The notes beneath the pieces are model-generated. The model was not told where the DNA came from. It made no database searches and worked only from the letters and a program-made list of their open reading frames with translations. Shown here piece by piece: positions 34,539-44,500 of a stretch of 64,000 bases of DNA. The stretch comes from Lysobacter soyae (GTDB lineage: Bacteria; Pseudomonadota; Gammaproteobacteria; Xanthomonadales; Xanthomonadaceae). Positions within the stretch are counted from its first letter, which is position 1, and the number at the start of each line of letters is the position of its first letter. A program made the position numbers and the translations under genes. The stretch is from the NCBI RefSeq assembly GCF_019551435.1, contig NZ_CP080544.1, positions 186,001 to 250,000 on the forward strand, given 5' to 3'.

Positions 34539-35090
34539 ATGTTGATCGCGTTCAACAAACCGTTCAACGTGCTCTGCCAATTCACGGATCAAAGCCGACC
34601 GCCGCGCGCGACCTTGGCCGACTTCCGTTTGCCGCCACGCGTTTACGCGGCCGGCCGCCTCGATTTCGACAGTGAAGGGCTGTTGCTGTTGACCGATGAC
34701 GGCGCGCTCGCGCACCGGTTGACCGACCCCAAACACAAAGTTGCGAAAACCTATTGGGCCCAAGTGGAAGGCTCGCCAACCGAGGACCAGCTCGGACAGT
34801 TGGCGCGCGGGGTGCAGCTCAACGATGGCCCGACGCGTCCGGCGCGCGCGCGACTGCTCGACCCGCCGGCGATTTGGGCGCGCAATCCGCCGGTGCGATT
34901 CCGGAAAACCGTTCCCGACGCTTGGATCGAACTGGAAATCCACGAGGGACGCAATCGACAAGTTCGCCGGATGACCGCGGCAGTGGGTTTGCCGACACTG
35001 CGTTTGGTTCGCGTACGTATCGGTCATATCGGTTTGGAGACGCTGTCGCCGGGCGAATGGCGCGCGCTGGATGGATTAGCGCAACCATGA
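34539..35090 (+). CDS. RluE-like 23S rRNA pseudouridine synthase
   Basis: A short RsuA-family pseudouridine synthase of 183 residues without an S4 domain, as in RluE (which modifies U2457 of 23S rRNA). Catalytic Asp42 is in AAGRLDFDSEGLLLLTDDG; other family stretches are KTYWAQVEG, ELEIHEGRNRQVRRMTAAVGLPTLRLVRVRIG and SPGEWR. It starts five bases after the methyltransferase-like gene. Confidence 0.9.
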   Translation: MLIAFNKPFNVLCQFTDQSRPPRATLADFRLPPRVYAAGRLDFDSEGLLLLTDDGALAHRLTDPKHKVAKTYWAQVEGSPTEDQLGQLARGVQLNDGPTRPARARLLDPPAIWARNPPVRFRKTVPDAWIELEIHEGRNRQVRRMTAAVGLPTLRLVRVRIGHIGLETLSPGEWRALDGLAQP

Positions 35091-35136
35091 AGATAAACGG
35101 TTCATTAAACTTCGAGACGAGCGGAAATTAGCGGGC

Positions 35137-35142
35137 TATACT
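35137..35142 (+). promoter_or_regulatory. candidate -10 box (TATACT)
   Basis: TATACT is 27 bases before the ATG of the receiver-kinase gene, which has GAAGGGG about ten bases upstream of its start. A matching -35 is not seen at the standard distance. Confidence 0.45.
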
Positions 35143-35169
35143 TCGCTTTCCTGAAGGGGTTCATAAAGC

Positions 35170-36273
35170 ATGGCGTCGACGATTCCCCACTCCGGGCGCA
35201 TCTTGGTCGTGGACGACCAAGACGCAAACCTGCGGGTGGTCTCCACATTGTTGACACGGAATGGCTACGAAGTGGCCACCGCCGAGAACGGCGAAGCCAT
35301 GTTCGCCGCCTGCGAAGTCCAAATGCCGGACCTGATCCTGCTCGACATGTTGATGCCGATGATGGATGGCTTCGATGTCTTGACGCGCATGAAGCAAGAT
35401 GAGGCGCTGATGCGAGTGCCTGTCATTTGCCTGACAGCGATGCAGGATCGCGATCTGTTGGTACGCGCCTTCGAGGCCGGCGCCGTGGATTACATCACCA
35501 AGCCGTTTCTGGCGGAAGAATTGTTGGCGCGCGTCAGTGCACACGTCGGCCTCAAGTTGACCAGAGACCGCTTGGAGCGCGTGGCTAGCGAACGGCAAAG
35601 TCTGGTGAATCTGGTGGCGCATGATCTGAAGAACCCACTGACCAGCATCATGTTTGCCAGTGAAGTGATCATCCACGAGGGCTGCAAGCCCGAGCGCGTG
35701 CCGCGCTATCTGGAAATGATTCACGAAAGCGCGAACGATGCCGTGGTCTACATCCGGCGCTATCTCGAATCGCAGGATCCGCACAACGTTGCCATGGACA
35801 ATGCCGCACATACCGGTGCGGGTTTGAACGATACGCTCGATTGGCTGAGATCGCGCTATGAGCTGCAATGTGAAAGCAAAGGCTTGGCAATGCAGGTGGT
35901 CACAGTGCCCGAAGAACGCACGGCGGCCGTGGACGCCATGGTGCTGCGCCAGGTGTGCGAAAACCTCATTACCAATGCGTTGAAATACGCGACCGAAGGG
36001 GGCGAGCTCAAACTCACTGCACGTACCGGCGCACCGGGTTTTGGCGTAATCATGGCGGAAGATCGCGGCCCTGGCATTCCTAGCCACAAGCAACGTGAAT
36101 TGTTCAAAGCGTTCACTCGCTTGTCAGATGACGATACCCATGCAGAGATGTCGAACGGCTTGGGACTGTCATTGGCGCGGCAAATCATTTCGCGCTTCGG
36201 CGGACAGTTGTTCTATGAAGATCGCGAAGGCGGCGGGTCGCGGTTTGTGGTGGAGTTGCCGTTGCGGGCATAG
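35170..36273 (+). CDS. soluble hybrid: N-terminal receiver domain fused to histidine kinase
   Basis: A 367-residue cytosolic signalling protein. The receiver domain comes first (about 8-125), with phospho-acceptor Asp59 in LILLDMLMP and Lys111 in ITKPF. Then a HisKA helix with His151 in LVAHDLKNPLTS, and an HATPase_c domain with N box ENLITNALKYAT, EDRGPGIP and NGLGLSLARQII. There is no membrane segment or sensor domain. A receiver placed before the kinase suggests that phosphorylation by another kinase tunes its activity. No partner regulator is adjacent. Confidence 0.9.
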   Translation: MASTIPHSGRILVVDDQDANLRVVSTLLTRNGYEVATAENGEAMFAACEVQMPDLILLDMLMPMMDGFDVLTRMKQDEALMRVPVICLTAMQDRDLLVRAFEAGAVDYITKPFLAEELLARVSAHVGLKLTRDRLERVASERQSLVNLVAHDLKNPLTSIMFASEVIIHEGCKPERVPRYLEMIHESANDAVVYIRRYLESQDPHNVAMDNAAHTGAGLNDTLDWLRSRYELQCESKGLAMQVVTVPEERTAAVDAMVLRQVCENLITNALKYATEGGELKLTARTGAPGFGVIMAEDRGPGIPSHKQRELFKAFTRLSDDDTHAEMSNGLGLSLARQIISRFGGQLFYEDREGGGSRFVVELPLRA

Positions 36274-36424
36274 CTCGCTGTTAGGTAGTCATCATCATGG
36301 CTACACTGGCTACATCATGCATGGTGTGCCTACGTTTCCGATGACATTCGACAAAGAGGCTATTTACCAGCTACGTATCAACGGTCGTATGGGGTGGTTC
36401 CGTTGGTGATGCATTTTGGTAGGG

Positions 36425-36475
36425 GAGCGCCTCATCCGGCGCTTCGCGCCACCTTCTCCACTTTGTGGAGAAGGG
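36425..36475 (-). repeat. REP-like palindromic repeat, copy 2
   Basis: Same element as at 33505 in reverse orientation: GAGCGCCTCATCC, then GGCGC TTC GCGCC, then CCTTCTCCAC/GTGGAGAAGG with a TTT loop. The short stem differs from copy 1 on both sides at once (GCCCC/GGGGC against GGCGC/GCGCC), so pairing is preserved. It lies in the 281-base gap between the kinase and the next gene; the rest of that gap shows nothing clear apart from the terminator below. Confidence 0.85.
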
Positions 36476-36493
36476 CTGGGGAAATTGGGGATG

Positions 36494-36518
36494 AAAAAAC
36501 GGCGCCTTGCGGCGCCGT
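36494..36518 (-). terminator. intrinsic terminator of the 108-residue protein gene
   Basis: Stem ACGGCGCC (36499-36506) / GGCGCCGT (36511-36518) with a four-base loop. Read on the minus strand it is followed by TTTTTT. Confidence 0.9.
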
Positions 36519-36554
36519 CAAAACTTTCACCCAAACACCAAACCACTCTGAAAA

Positions 36555-36881
36555 CTATTCGCTCTTTGCACGCGAAATCTTGCGTGCGGTGACGCGTTTA
36601 CTCTTGCCTTCGATCACCTCGCCGGCTTCAAGCTTTTTCTGCTGTGCGCGGCGGGTGGCGTACATCAATGCGCCGGCGCCGGCGAGGGCGGCAACGGCCA
36701 GCACGGGATTGCGGCGCGCAAAGCGCAGGCCGATGCGCGAGCCGGTACGCAATGCGGTGAGCGCAGCGCCGGTTTCGACCCACTTCATGGCCTTGCCCGG
36801 CAAGCCGTTCTTCAAATTGCCGCCCAGCTTCTCTGCCATGTCGCCAGCGACGGATGCGAGATCTTCAAATTTGTTGCTCAT
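36555..36881 (-). CDS. small conserved hypothetical protein with one membrane segment
   Basis: A 108-residue protein. A soluble N-terminal part (about 1-45) with MAEKLGGNLKNGLPGKAMKWVETGAAL is followed by one short hydrophobic segment (PVLAVAALAGAGALMYA, about 59-75) and a basic tail rich in Lys and Arg. It looks like the small xanthomonad proteins annotated only as hypothetical; function unknown. It has its own terminator and lies downstream of hrpB on the same strand with a 102-base gap. Confidence 0.65.
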   Translation of the reverse strand: MSNKFEDLASVAGDMAEKLGGNLKNGLPGKAMKWVETGAALTALRTGSRIGLRFARRNPVLAVAALAGAGALMYATRRAQQKKLEAGEVIEGKSKRVTARKISRAKSE

Positions 36882-36983
36882 GGCGCAAATCCAAGTCTGT
36901 CAAACGATGGGCTCAGTATCTGGCGCGGAATGTCATACCCGCGTGATAAATCCTTGGCACGCGCCGCGAGCCTGAATCGGCAT

Positions 36984-39485
36984 TCAAGTTCCGCGCGGTT
37001 TGGCCCTGTGCGTCGCGGTTGCGGACCATGGGTCATCCGGCCAGGGGTGCTTGGGATAGCGGCCCTTCATCTCTTTTTTCACTTCCGGATAGGTGCGATC
37101 CCAGAAACCGCGCAAGTCGCGCGTCACCTGTAGCGGCCGACCGCCGGGCGAGAGCAAATGCAAGGTCAAGCTGACACGGCCGTCGGCAATCGTCGGGGTA
37201 TCACCAAGGCCGAACAACTCTTGCAACTTCACCGCCAGCACCGGTGCTTCGGGTTCACCCTCGTGATCGAGCGCGTAATGGATATCGCGTGACAGTCCCG
37301 AGGGCACTTGCATTTGCTTCGGCGCATGCATGTCGAGCGCCTGTTGTTGCGACCAATCCAAGCGTGTTCGCAAGGCATTCGACAGCGCCTGCGTATCCAA
37401 GGCTGACAATCGCGTCTTTCCGGCGAACGCGGGCGCGAGCCAATCATCCAAGTCGGCGACGAGACTGTCGTCATCCATCGCGGGCAAGGCCAATGCCGGC
37501 AAATGCTTGCGCAGCAGTTGAACTCTCGCCTGCCACTGCCGGCTGGCATCAGACCATGGAAGCACCGCGAGACCCAGTCGGCGGACCGCATCCACCAAGG
37601 CAGCCTGCGCGCGCTCGGCATCTACTTGGCCGCCAGGCGCACGCGACAGCACGATGCGATCGAAGCGTTTGATCCGTGCGGCCACCAAGGCGGCACGCGC
37701 TTCGTCCCACTCCACTTCATCCCCTTCCTGGAATTGTGCGGAGAAGGCCTCGCGCAAATAGGCTTCATCCACCGGCGCCGCCGACAGGATGCGTGCATCG
37801 GGTCGGGCGTAATGCAGTTCATTGATGACGAGCCAAGGCTCGCCAAGCAACTGCGTGTACTCAGACAACTTGGCGGTTTGTCCGTTGGCCAATTGGTAGC
37901 GATACGGATCGTTCGCACTCGCACGCGCAATACGGTCGGGATAGGCCTGCGCGAGCAATGCCCCCAAGGCATGCGCAGGCAATACGTTGGGCGCCCCTGC
38001 ATCGACGCGCAATCGTTTACGCCATTGCATCGCGGCACGATCCAACGCGCGCAAGGCGCCGGCGTGTGCGCCGTCCACAAATCCTCTTGCGCGAAATGCC
38101 GCCAGTGCTTGCCAGCGTTCTGCGAAAGCATCACCCGGACGCAGCAGGGGTGAGCGCGCATCGGCCAAGGCGATCAGATCGCAGGCGAGGGCGCGCTCGG
38201 TGGGGGTTTGTGCGGATAACACCATCGCACCCATGCGTGGATGCAGTCCGAGCTCGAGCAGGCGACGGCCGCGGGCAGTCAAGCTCTGATCTCGATCCAA
38301 GGCGCCAAGGTCGCGCAGCAAGGCCGAGGCGTTCTGCATCGCGGCCGTGGGCGGTGCGGTCACAAAACGCAAATCGTCACTGCCCCAGGCGGCAAGCTCA
38401 AGACGCAGCGGTGCAAGATCCGCCTGCAGGATTTCCGGTGTGCGTTGTGACTGCAGGCGCTGCGATGCCGGCCAAAGGCGCAGTGCCAGTCCTTCGGCAA
38501 CGCGGCCCGCGCGGCCGGCGCGTTGGTCGGCCGAGGCTTGCGAAATTCGTCGCGTTTCCAGATGGGTGAAGCCGGTGTCGCTGTTGAATGCGGGTTCGCG
38601 TGCGAGGCCGGAATCGACGACGATACGCACGCCGGGCAAGGTGACGCTCGATTCCGCGACATTGGTGGCGAGTACGACGCGACGCGCGTGTGCGGACGGC
38701 GATAGCAACGCCGCTTGTTCTTCTACCGGGAGGTCGCCGTGCAGCGCACGAATATCGACCTCCGGCATGGCCTGCTCAAGCACCGCTTGGGTCAAGGCGA
38801 TATCGCGCTTGCCCGGCAGAAACACCAAGGCGTCGCCTGCCATGTTCGCCGTGGCGTCGGCGAGCGCGCGTCGGATGTGCTGTGACAGCTTTTCCTCGCG
38901 CTGGGCGTCGACATGGCGGATCTCGACCGGATAGGCGCGCCCCGCGCTGCTGACGCGCGGTGCGTCCAACCACGTGGAAAGTGCTTCCCCGTCCAGCGTC
39001 GCCGACATCAACACAATGCGCAGATCCTCACGCAAGCCCGATTGCACATCCAAGGCCAAGGCCAATCCCAAATCGGCGCTGAGGTGGCGCTCGTGAAATT
39101 CGTCGAACACAATCGCACCCACACTTTCAAGCATGGGGTCTTCTTGGATCATGCGTGCCAGCAGGCCTTCGGTCACGACCAAAATGCGCGTGCTCGCAGA
39201 GACTTTACGCTCGAAGCGGATCTGGTAGCCGACGCGATCGCCCGGCGCCTCACCCAATTGCTTCGCCATGAAGCTTGCCGCCGCACGTGCGGCGACGCGT
39301 CTTGGCTCCAGCATCACAATTTGCCGGCCCTCAAGCCACGCCGCATCCAATAGGGCCAGCGGCACCTGTGTGGTTTTGCCTGCGCCGGGGGGCGCCTCCA
39401 GCACCAAGCGTGTATGGCTTCCCAAAGACGCCAAGATGTCCGGCATCACATCTGCGATCGGCAATGTCGGATCGATGTGCGGCAT
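36984..39485 (-). CDS. hrpB: ATP-dependent helicase HrpB
   Basis: DEAH-type superfamily 2 helicase of 833 residues (E. coli HrpB about 809). Walker A APPGAGKTTQ at 31-40, motif II DEFH at 128-131, motif III SATLDG, motif V ATNVAESSVTLPGVR and motif VI QRAGRAGR. The C-terminal HrpB domain carries MDDDSLVADLDDWLAPAF and LSPGGRPLQVTRDLRGFW. The role is not well defined. The ATG at 39485 is chosen; the frame continues upstream into the divergent tatD region. Confidence 0.95.
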   Translation of the reverse strand: MPHIDPTLPIADVMPDILASLGSHTRLVLEAPPGAGKTTQVPLALLDAAWLEGRQIVMLEPRRVAARAAASFMAKQLGEAPGDRVGYQIRFERKVSASTRILVVTEGLLARMIQEDPMLESVGAIVFDEFHERHLSADLGLALALDVQSGLREDLRIVLMSATLDGEALSTWLDAPRVSSAGRAYPVEIRHVDAQREEKLSQHIRRALADATANMAGDALVFLPGKRDIALTQAVLEQAMPEVDIRALHGDLPVEEQAALLSPSAHARRVVLATNVAESSVTLPGVRIVVDSGLAREPAFNSDTGFTHLETRRISQASADQRAGRAGRVAEGLALRLWPASQRLQSQRTPEILQADLAPLRLELAAWGSDDLRFVTAPPTAAMQNASALLRDLGALDRDQSLTARGRRLLELGLHPRMGAMVLSAQTPTERALACDLIALADARSPLLRPGDAFAERWQALAAFRARGFVDGAHAGALRALDRAAMQWRKRLRVDAGAPNVLPAHALGALLAQAYPDRIARASANDPYRYQLANGQTAKLSEYTQLLGEPWLVINELHYARPDARILSAAPVDEAYLREAFSAQFQEGDEVEWDEARAALVAARIKRFDRIVLSRAPGGQVDAERAQAALVDAVRRLGLAVLPWSDASRQWQARVQLLRKHLPALALPAMDDDSLVADLDDWLAPAFAGKTRLSALDTQALSNALRTRLDWSQQQALDMHAPKQMQVPSGLSRDIHYALDHEGEPEAPVLAVKLQELFGLGDTPTIADGRVSLTLHLLSPGGRPLQVTRDLRGFWDRTYPEVKKEMKGRYPKHPWPDDPWSATATHRAKPRGT

Positions 39486-39515
39486 CCGCCCGCGAGCCCT
39501 GTGCGTTCTGGACTT

Positions 39516-39530
39516 GCGATAATACGCGCA
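39516..39530 (+). promoter_or_regulatory. extended -10 promoter of tatD, probably leaderless
   Basis: TGCGATAAT (39515-39523) is an extended -10 type element with GATAAT at 39518-39523. Only six bases separate it from the ATG at 39530, so the predicted transcription start is the start codon itself. No Shine-Dalgarno sequence is present. Confidence 0.5.
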
Positions 39531-40330
39531 TGGAATTGATTGATATCGGTGCAAATCTCACCCACGACAGCTTTGATCGCGATCGCGATGCGGTGATTCA
39601 AGCGGCGCGCGCGGTCGGCGTGGCGCAAATGGTCGTGACCGGCGCCTCGCGCGAGCATTCGCCGATGGCGCTTGAACTGGCGTTGCAGTATCCCGGCATG
39701 TTGTTTGCCACAGCCGGTGTGCATCCGCATCACGCCGTCGAATACACCGAAGAATGCGACGCCGAAATGCGCGCACTGCAGGCGCACGCGGAAGTCGTGG
39801 CGGTTGGCGAGTGCGGTCTGGACTACTTCAGGGATTTCTCGCCGCGACCGGCGCAACGCAAAGCGTTCGAACGCCAATTGCAGATCGCCGTCGACACCGG
39901 CAAGCCGGTGTTCTTGCACCAACGCGATGCGCATGCGGATTTCATGGCCATCATGAAGCAGTTTGACGGCCAGTTGTCTCGCGCGGTCGTGCACTGTTTC
40001 ACCGCTACCCGCGAAGCCTTGTATGACTATCTCGATCAGGATTGGTATGTCGGCATCACCGGTTGGTTGTGCGATGAGCGTCGTGGCCGGCATCTGCGCG
40101 AGATGGTGAAAGACATTCCGGCAGACCGCTTGATGGTGGAAACGGATGCGCCCTATTTGTTGCCACGTACCTTGCAACCGATGCCGAAGGATCGCCGCAA
40201 TGAGCCGCGTTTCCTGCCGCATATTGTTGAGGAACTGGCACGCGATCGCGGCATAACGGCGGATCAAGCGGCGACCGATTCGACACGCGCCGCACGTACG
40301 TTTTTCGGCTTGCCCGCACTGCCGGGCTGA
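39530..40330 (+). CDS. tatD: TatD family metal-dependent DNase
   Basis: A 266-residue TIM-barrel hydrolase of the TatD/YcfH family, 3'-5' exonuclease-type DNase involved in repair of oxidative damage in E. coli. Metal and active-site residues are visible in DIGANLTH, GVHPHHAVEY, AVGECGLDYFRD, VFLHQRDA, HCFTATREA and VETDAPYLLPR. The form DIGANLTHDSF at the very N-terminus is closer to TatD proper than to YcfH/YjjV. Divergent from hrpB with 44 bases between starts. Confidence 0.92.
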   Translation: MELIDIGANLTHDSFDRDRDAVIQAARAVGVAQMVVTGASREHSPMALELALQYPGMLFATAGVHPHHAVEYTEECDAEMRALQAHAEVVAVGECGLDYFRDFSPRPAQRKAFERQLQIAVDTGKPVFLHQRDAHADFMAIMKQFDGQLSRAVVHCFTATREALYDYLDQDWYVGITGWLCDERRGRHLREMVKDIPADRLMVETDAPYLLPRTLQPMPKDRRNEPRFLPHIVEELARDRGITADQAATDSTRAARTFFGLPALPG

Positions 40331-40404
40331 GCCCGCGAAGGCGTTTGCACGCGGCAACACAGGTGCGCAGTAAACTTGCGGGCTGATCCGGCTTAGGCTT
40401 GCAT

Positions 40405-41541
40405 ATGCGCGTTCATCCAATCTCCGCCCTTCTGGTTTTGGCAATCGCCGTGTCGTTGCCCGCGTGCAAAAAAGACGCGGAAAGCAAAGACGGCAAAGCG
40501 GCTGCGGAAGCCAGTGCCTCGACCCTCGCCGTGTCCACGACGCCTGTCGTCGAGCGCGACATGGCCAGCGGCATCACGGTCTCGGGACCGGTGGCCGCGG
40601 TGGAAGAAATGCAACTCGGCGTCGAGCTCTCGGGCCTGCGCGTAACTGGCTTGAACGTCGACGTCGGCCAAAGCGTGCGCCAAGGCCAAGTGCTGCTGAC
40701 GCTCGACCATCGCACCTTGGATTCTGATCTCGCGCAAGCGCGCGCCGCATTGCGTGAAGCGCAAACCGGCGCGGACTTGGCACGCGCCAACCTTGCCCGC
40801 GGTCAGAACCTTGCGGCCGACAAATACATCTCGGCGATGCAACTGGATGAGCTGCGCGCGGCACGCACCCAAGGCGAAGCCCGCGTCGCCACCGCCCGCG
40901 CGGCGTTTGATGCCGCGTCGTTGCGTCGCAGCTTTGCGGATTTGCGTGCGCCGGCCAACGGCGTCATTTCAAAACGCTTGGTGCAATCCGGCCAAGTGGT
41001 CGCTGCCGGTATGGAGTTGATGCGTTTGATCCGCGATGGTCGATTGGAATGGCGTGCGGATCTGCCGGCCAGTCAGTTGGCGGCGGTGAAGCCGGGCGAC
41101 ACCATCCGGCTGACCTCGCGTGAGGGTGTCAACGTCGATGGCGTGGTGCGCGCGGTGAGTCCGGGTGTCGATGCGACGACACGCACCGGCACCGTCTATG
41201 CCAACCTGCCGGCGCCGCAAGGCCTGCAACCCGGCACCTTCTTGCAAGGCCATATCGCGACCGGCACCACCCGTGCGAAAGTCGTGCCGGCTTCTTCCAT
41301 TGTCATGCGCGATGGATTCCCGACGGTCTTCGTGATCGAGAACGGCAACAAAGCGCGCGCGATCCGCGTTGAGCAAGGACAAAAAACCGGCGACTTGGTC
41401 GAAATCACCCGCGGTCTTGAGACCGGCAAAGCGGTGGTCACCGAAGGTGCCGGCTTCCTCGCCGACGGCGATACGGTCCGTGTTGTCGCGCCGACAACCA
41501 GCGCAGCAGCCAAGCCGCAAACGGCAGGGTCGCAACCGTGA
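40405..41541 (+). CDS. RND efflux periplasmic adaptor (membrane fusion) lipoprotein
   Basis: A 378-residue adaptor of an RND efflux pump. Lipoprotein signal with SLPAC (Cys21). Barrel-sandwich halves are LNVDVGQSVRQGQVLLTLDH and FADLRAPANGVISKRLVQSGQVV, with the alpha-hairpin between them (about 95-165) and the beta-barrel after. It overlaps the RND gene by four bases. The ATG at 40405 is preferred to the TTG at 40399. A TTAGGCTTG just upstream resembles other -10 candidates in the window. No outer-membrane channel gene is adjacent, so a shared TolC-type channel is likely. Confidence 0.92.
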   Translation: MRVHPISALLVLAIAVSLPACKKDAESKDGKAAAEASASTLAVSTTPVVERDMASGITVSGPVAAVEEMQLGVELSGLRVTGLNVDVGQSVRQGQVLLTLDHRTLDSDLAQARAALREAQTGADLARANLARGQNLAADKYISAMQLDELRAARTQGEARVATARAAFDAASLRRSFADLRAPANGVISKRLVQSGQVVAAGMELMRLIRDGRLEWRADLPASQLAAVKPGDTIRLTSREGVNVDGVVRAVSPGVDATTRTGTVYANLPAPQGLQPGTFLQGHIATGTTRAKVVPASSIVMRDGFPTVFVIENGNKARAIRVEQGQKTGDLVEITRGLETGKAVVTEGAGFLADGDTVRVVAPTTSAAAKPQTAGSQP

Positions 41542-44500
41542 GTGGGGGTGGCAATCTTTCGTCGTGGGCGATCAAACGTCCGCTGCCGGCAATCATGCTG
41601 TTCTTCGTGTTGTGCGTGGCGGGGCTCTACGGCTTCCATAAACTGTCGGTGGCGCGTTTTCCCGACATTGCCTTTCCGATGACCGTGGTCACGGTGATGC
41701 AGCCCGGCGCATCGCCTTCGCAGTTGGAAACCGAAGTCACCCGCAAGGTGGAAGACTCGGTCGCCACCATTCCGAACATCAAACGCATTACCTCCACCGT
41801 GGTGGAAGGCGTCAGCACGACGGCGATCGAATTCAATTTGAACGCCGATCTGATGACAGCATTGAATGACACCAAGGATGCGGTCACCCGCATCCGCATG
41901 GATCTGCCGCAAGACATTCAGGAACCGATCATTTCCAAAATCGACATCGGCGGATCATTGCTCACCTATGCCGTCGATGCGCCGAACATGACCGCGGATG
42001 AAATGTCCTGGTTTGTCGATCGCGATGTCTCGCGTGCCTTGTATGGCGTCGAAGGCGTTGCACAGGTCAAGCGAATCGGTGGTGTCGATCGGCAAATCCG
42101 CGTCGATCTGGATCCGCAGGCCCTTGAGGCGTTCGGTGTGACCGCAGGCGAAGTGTCGCAACAGTTGGCGCTCTCGCAAGTCGAGCGCCCCGGCGGCAAA
42201 GCGGAGCTCGCCGGCGAAGCACAGACCATTCGCACCATCGGTACCGTGCAAGACGCGCAACAACTGCGTGATTACAGCATCACCTTGGCCGATGGCCGCT
42301 CGGTGCGACTGTCATCGATTGCCACCGTCACGGACAGTGCCGCCGACCCCAGCCAAGCGGCGCTGTTGGATGGCCGCCCGGTCGTGGGCTTCTCCTTGGC
42401 GCGCACGCGCGGTTCTGACGAGCTCAAAGTTCGCGACGGGGTCAAAGACGCCTTGGCCACGTTGGCCAAAGAGCACCCGGGCGCAAACTTCAAAATCGTC
42501 AGCGACATGACGACGGAAACCGAGACCTCGTATCACTCGTCGATGGAGATGCTGTTCGAAGGCGCGATTCTCGCGTTGATCGTGGTGTATCTGTTCCTGC
42601 GCGATTGGCGCGCCACCTGGGTGTCCGCCATCGCGTTGCCGTTGTCGATCATCCCGACCTTCGCCGTCATCTACTTCCTCGGCTTCTCACTCAACATGAT
42701 CACGCTGTTGGCGTTGTCGGTGGTGGTGGGCATTTTGGTGGACGATGCGATTGTCGAAATCGAAAACATCGTCCGACATCTCGGCATGGGCAAGAGCCCG
42801 ATCGACGCGGCGCGTGACGCCGCCGACGAAATCGGCACGGCCGTGATCGCCACCTCGATGACCTTGGCGGCGGTGTTCGTGCCGGTGGCCTTCATGCCGG
42901 GTATTGCCGGCAAGTTCTTCCGTGAATTCGGTTGGACGGCCGCCACCGCGGTGTTGTTCTCGCTGTTGGTGGCACGCTTGTTGACGCCGATGATGGCGGC
43001 CTACCAGTTGAAGCCGCATGCCGATCATCAGGGTGAAGACGGCCGCGTCATGCAGCGTTACATGCGCATCGTCACTTGGGCCACGCACAACCGTTGGAAG
43101 ACGCTGTTGATGGCCACCGTGTTTTTCTTCGCGTCGTTGGCAATGATTCCGTTCATTCCGACCACCTTCATTCCGGTGGCCGACCAAGGTCGCAGCAACC
43201 TCAGCATTGAACTGCCGCCGGGCACCACCATCGAAACCACCACCCAGGTGGCCGAACGGGCACGCAAGGAACTCTCCGGCATCAAAGAGTTGAAGCAGGT
43301 CTTCGCGATGATCGGCGCGGTGCCGGATGTCGGTGATCCGAGCAAATCCGGCGTGGCCGACGCACGACGCGCCACGTTGGTGCTGGAGTGGGCGGACAAA
43401 GGCGATCGCGACAAGACCCAGAAAGATCTGGAGCGTATCGCACGTGAAAAACTGTCGGATTTGCCGGGCGCCAAGATCAGCTACATCAGCAGTGAGCCCG
43501 GTGAACAGATGATGCTGGTGCTCTCCGGCGACGATCCGCAGAAACTTGAAGATGCGGCCGCCAAAGTTGAACGCGATTTGCGCAACATCCAGGGTCTGGG
43601 CAGCATCTCGTCTTCCGCATCGTTGTTGCGTCCTGAAATCCAAATCGTCCCGGATTCGGCACGCGCGGCTGATGTCGGCGTGGCCACTGCGGCCATCGCG
43701 GAGGCGGCGCGTGTGGCCACCGCCGGCGACTACACCCAACGGATGGCGAAGTTGAACTTGCCGGATCGTCAGATTCCGATCCGGGTCGGTTTCGCCCGTG
43801 AGGACTTGCGCGATCCGGCCACAATTTCGCAGCTGCGTGTTCGCGGCAAGGGCGGTCCGGTGCCGTTGGATGCCGTTGCCGATATCCGCCAGGGCAGTGG
43901 TCCTTCGGTGATTTCGCGCTATCAGCGTCAGCGCAACATCACGCTCACGGCTGAGCTCAACGGACGTCCCTTGGGCGAGGTAATGGGCGAAGTGCAGAAA
44001 TTGCCTTCGGTGAAAAGTGTGCCGCCGGGCGTGAAGTTCATCAACACCGGTGATGCGGAAATCTTCATCGAACTGTTTGTCGGCTTCGCGTTGGCCATGG
44101 TGGCCGGCATTGTGTGCATTTACATGGTGCTGTTGTTGTTGTTCAACCACGCGTTGCAACCGATCACCATTCTGTGCGCGATTCCTTTGTGTGCGGCCGG
44201 TGCCTTCGGCGCGTTGTTGATTACCCAGAACGCCTTGTCATTGCCGGCATTGATCGGCTTGCTGATGTTGATCGGCATTGCCACCAAGAACTCGATTCTG
44301 TTGGTGGACTACGCGGTGATGGCGGAAGACGAACAGGGCATGAGCCAACATGAAGCAGTGTTGGATGCCTGCCATAAGCGTGCACGTCCGGTCATCATGA
44401 CCACCATCGCAATGGGCGCGGGTATGTTGCCCTTGGCCCTGGGCTTTTCGGGCGACTCCAGTTTCCGTGCGCCGATGGCCTGGGCGGTGATTGGCGGATT

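Noticed and set aside
36317-36409. A 30-codon ORF (MHGVPTFPMTFDKEAIYQLR and so on) after the receiver-kinase gene.
   Set aside because: No ribosome binding site, no homologue recognised, and too short to judge; it may be a remnant, but I cannot support it.
42687-44159. A 490-codon open frame on the minus strand opposite the RND transporter gene.
   Set aside because: Composition is His/Arg/Gln-rich without any recognisable fold, and the RND gene on the other strand is certain over its full length.
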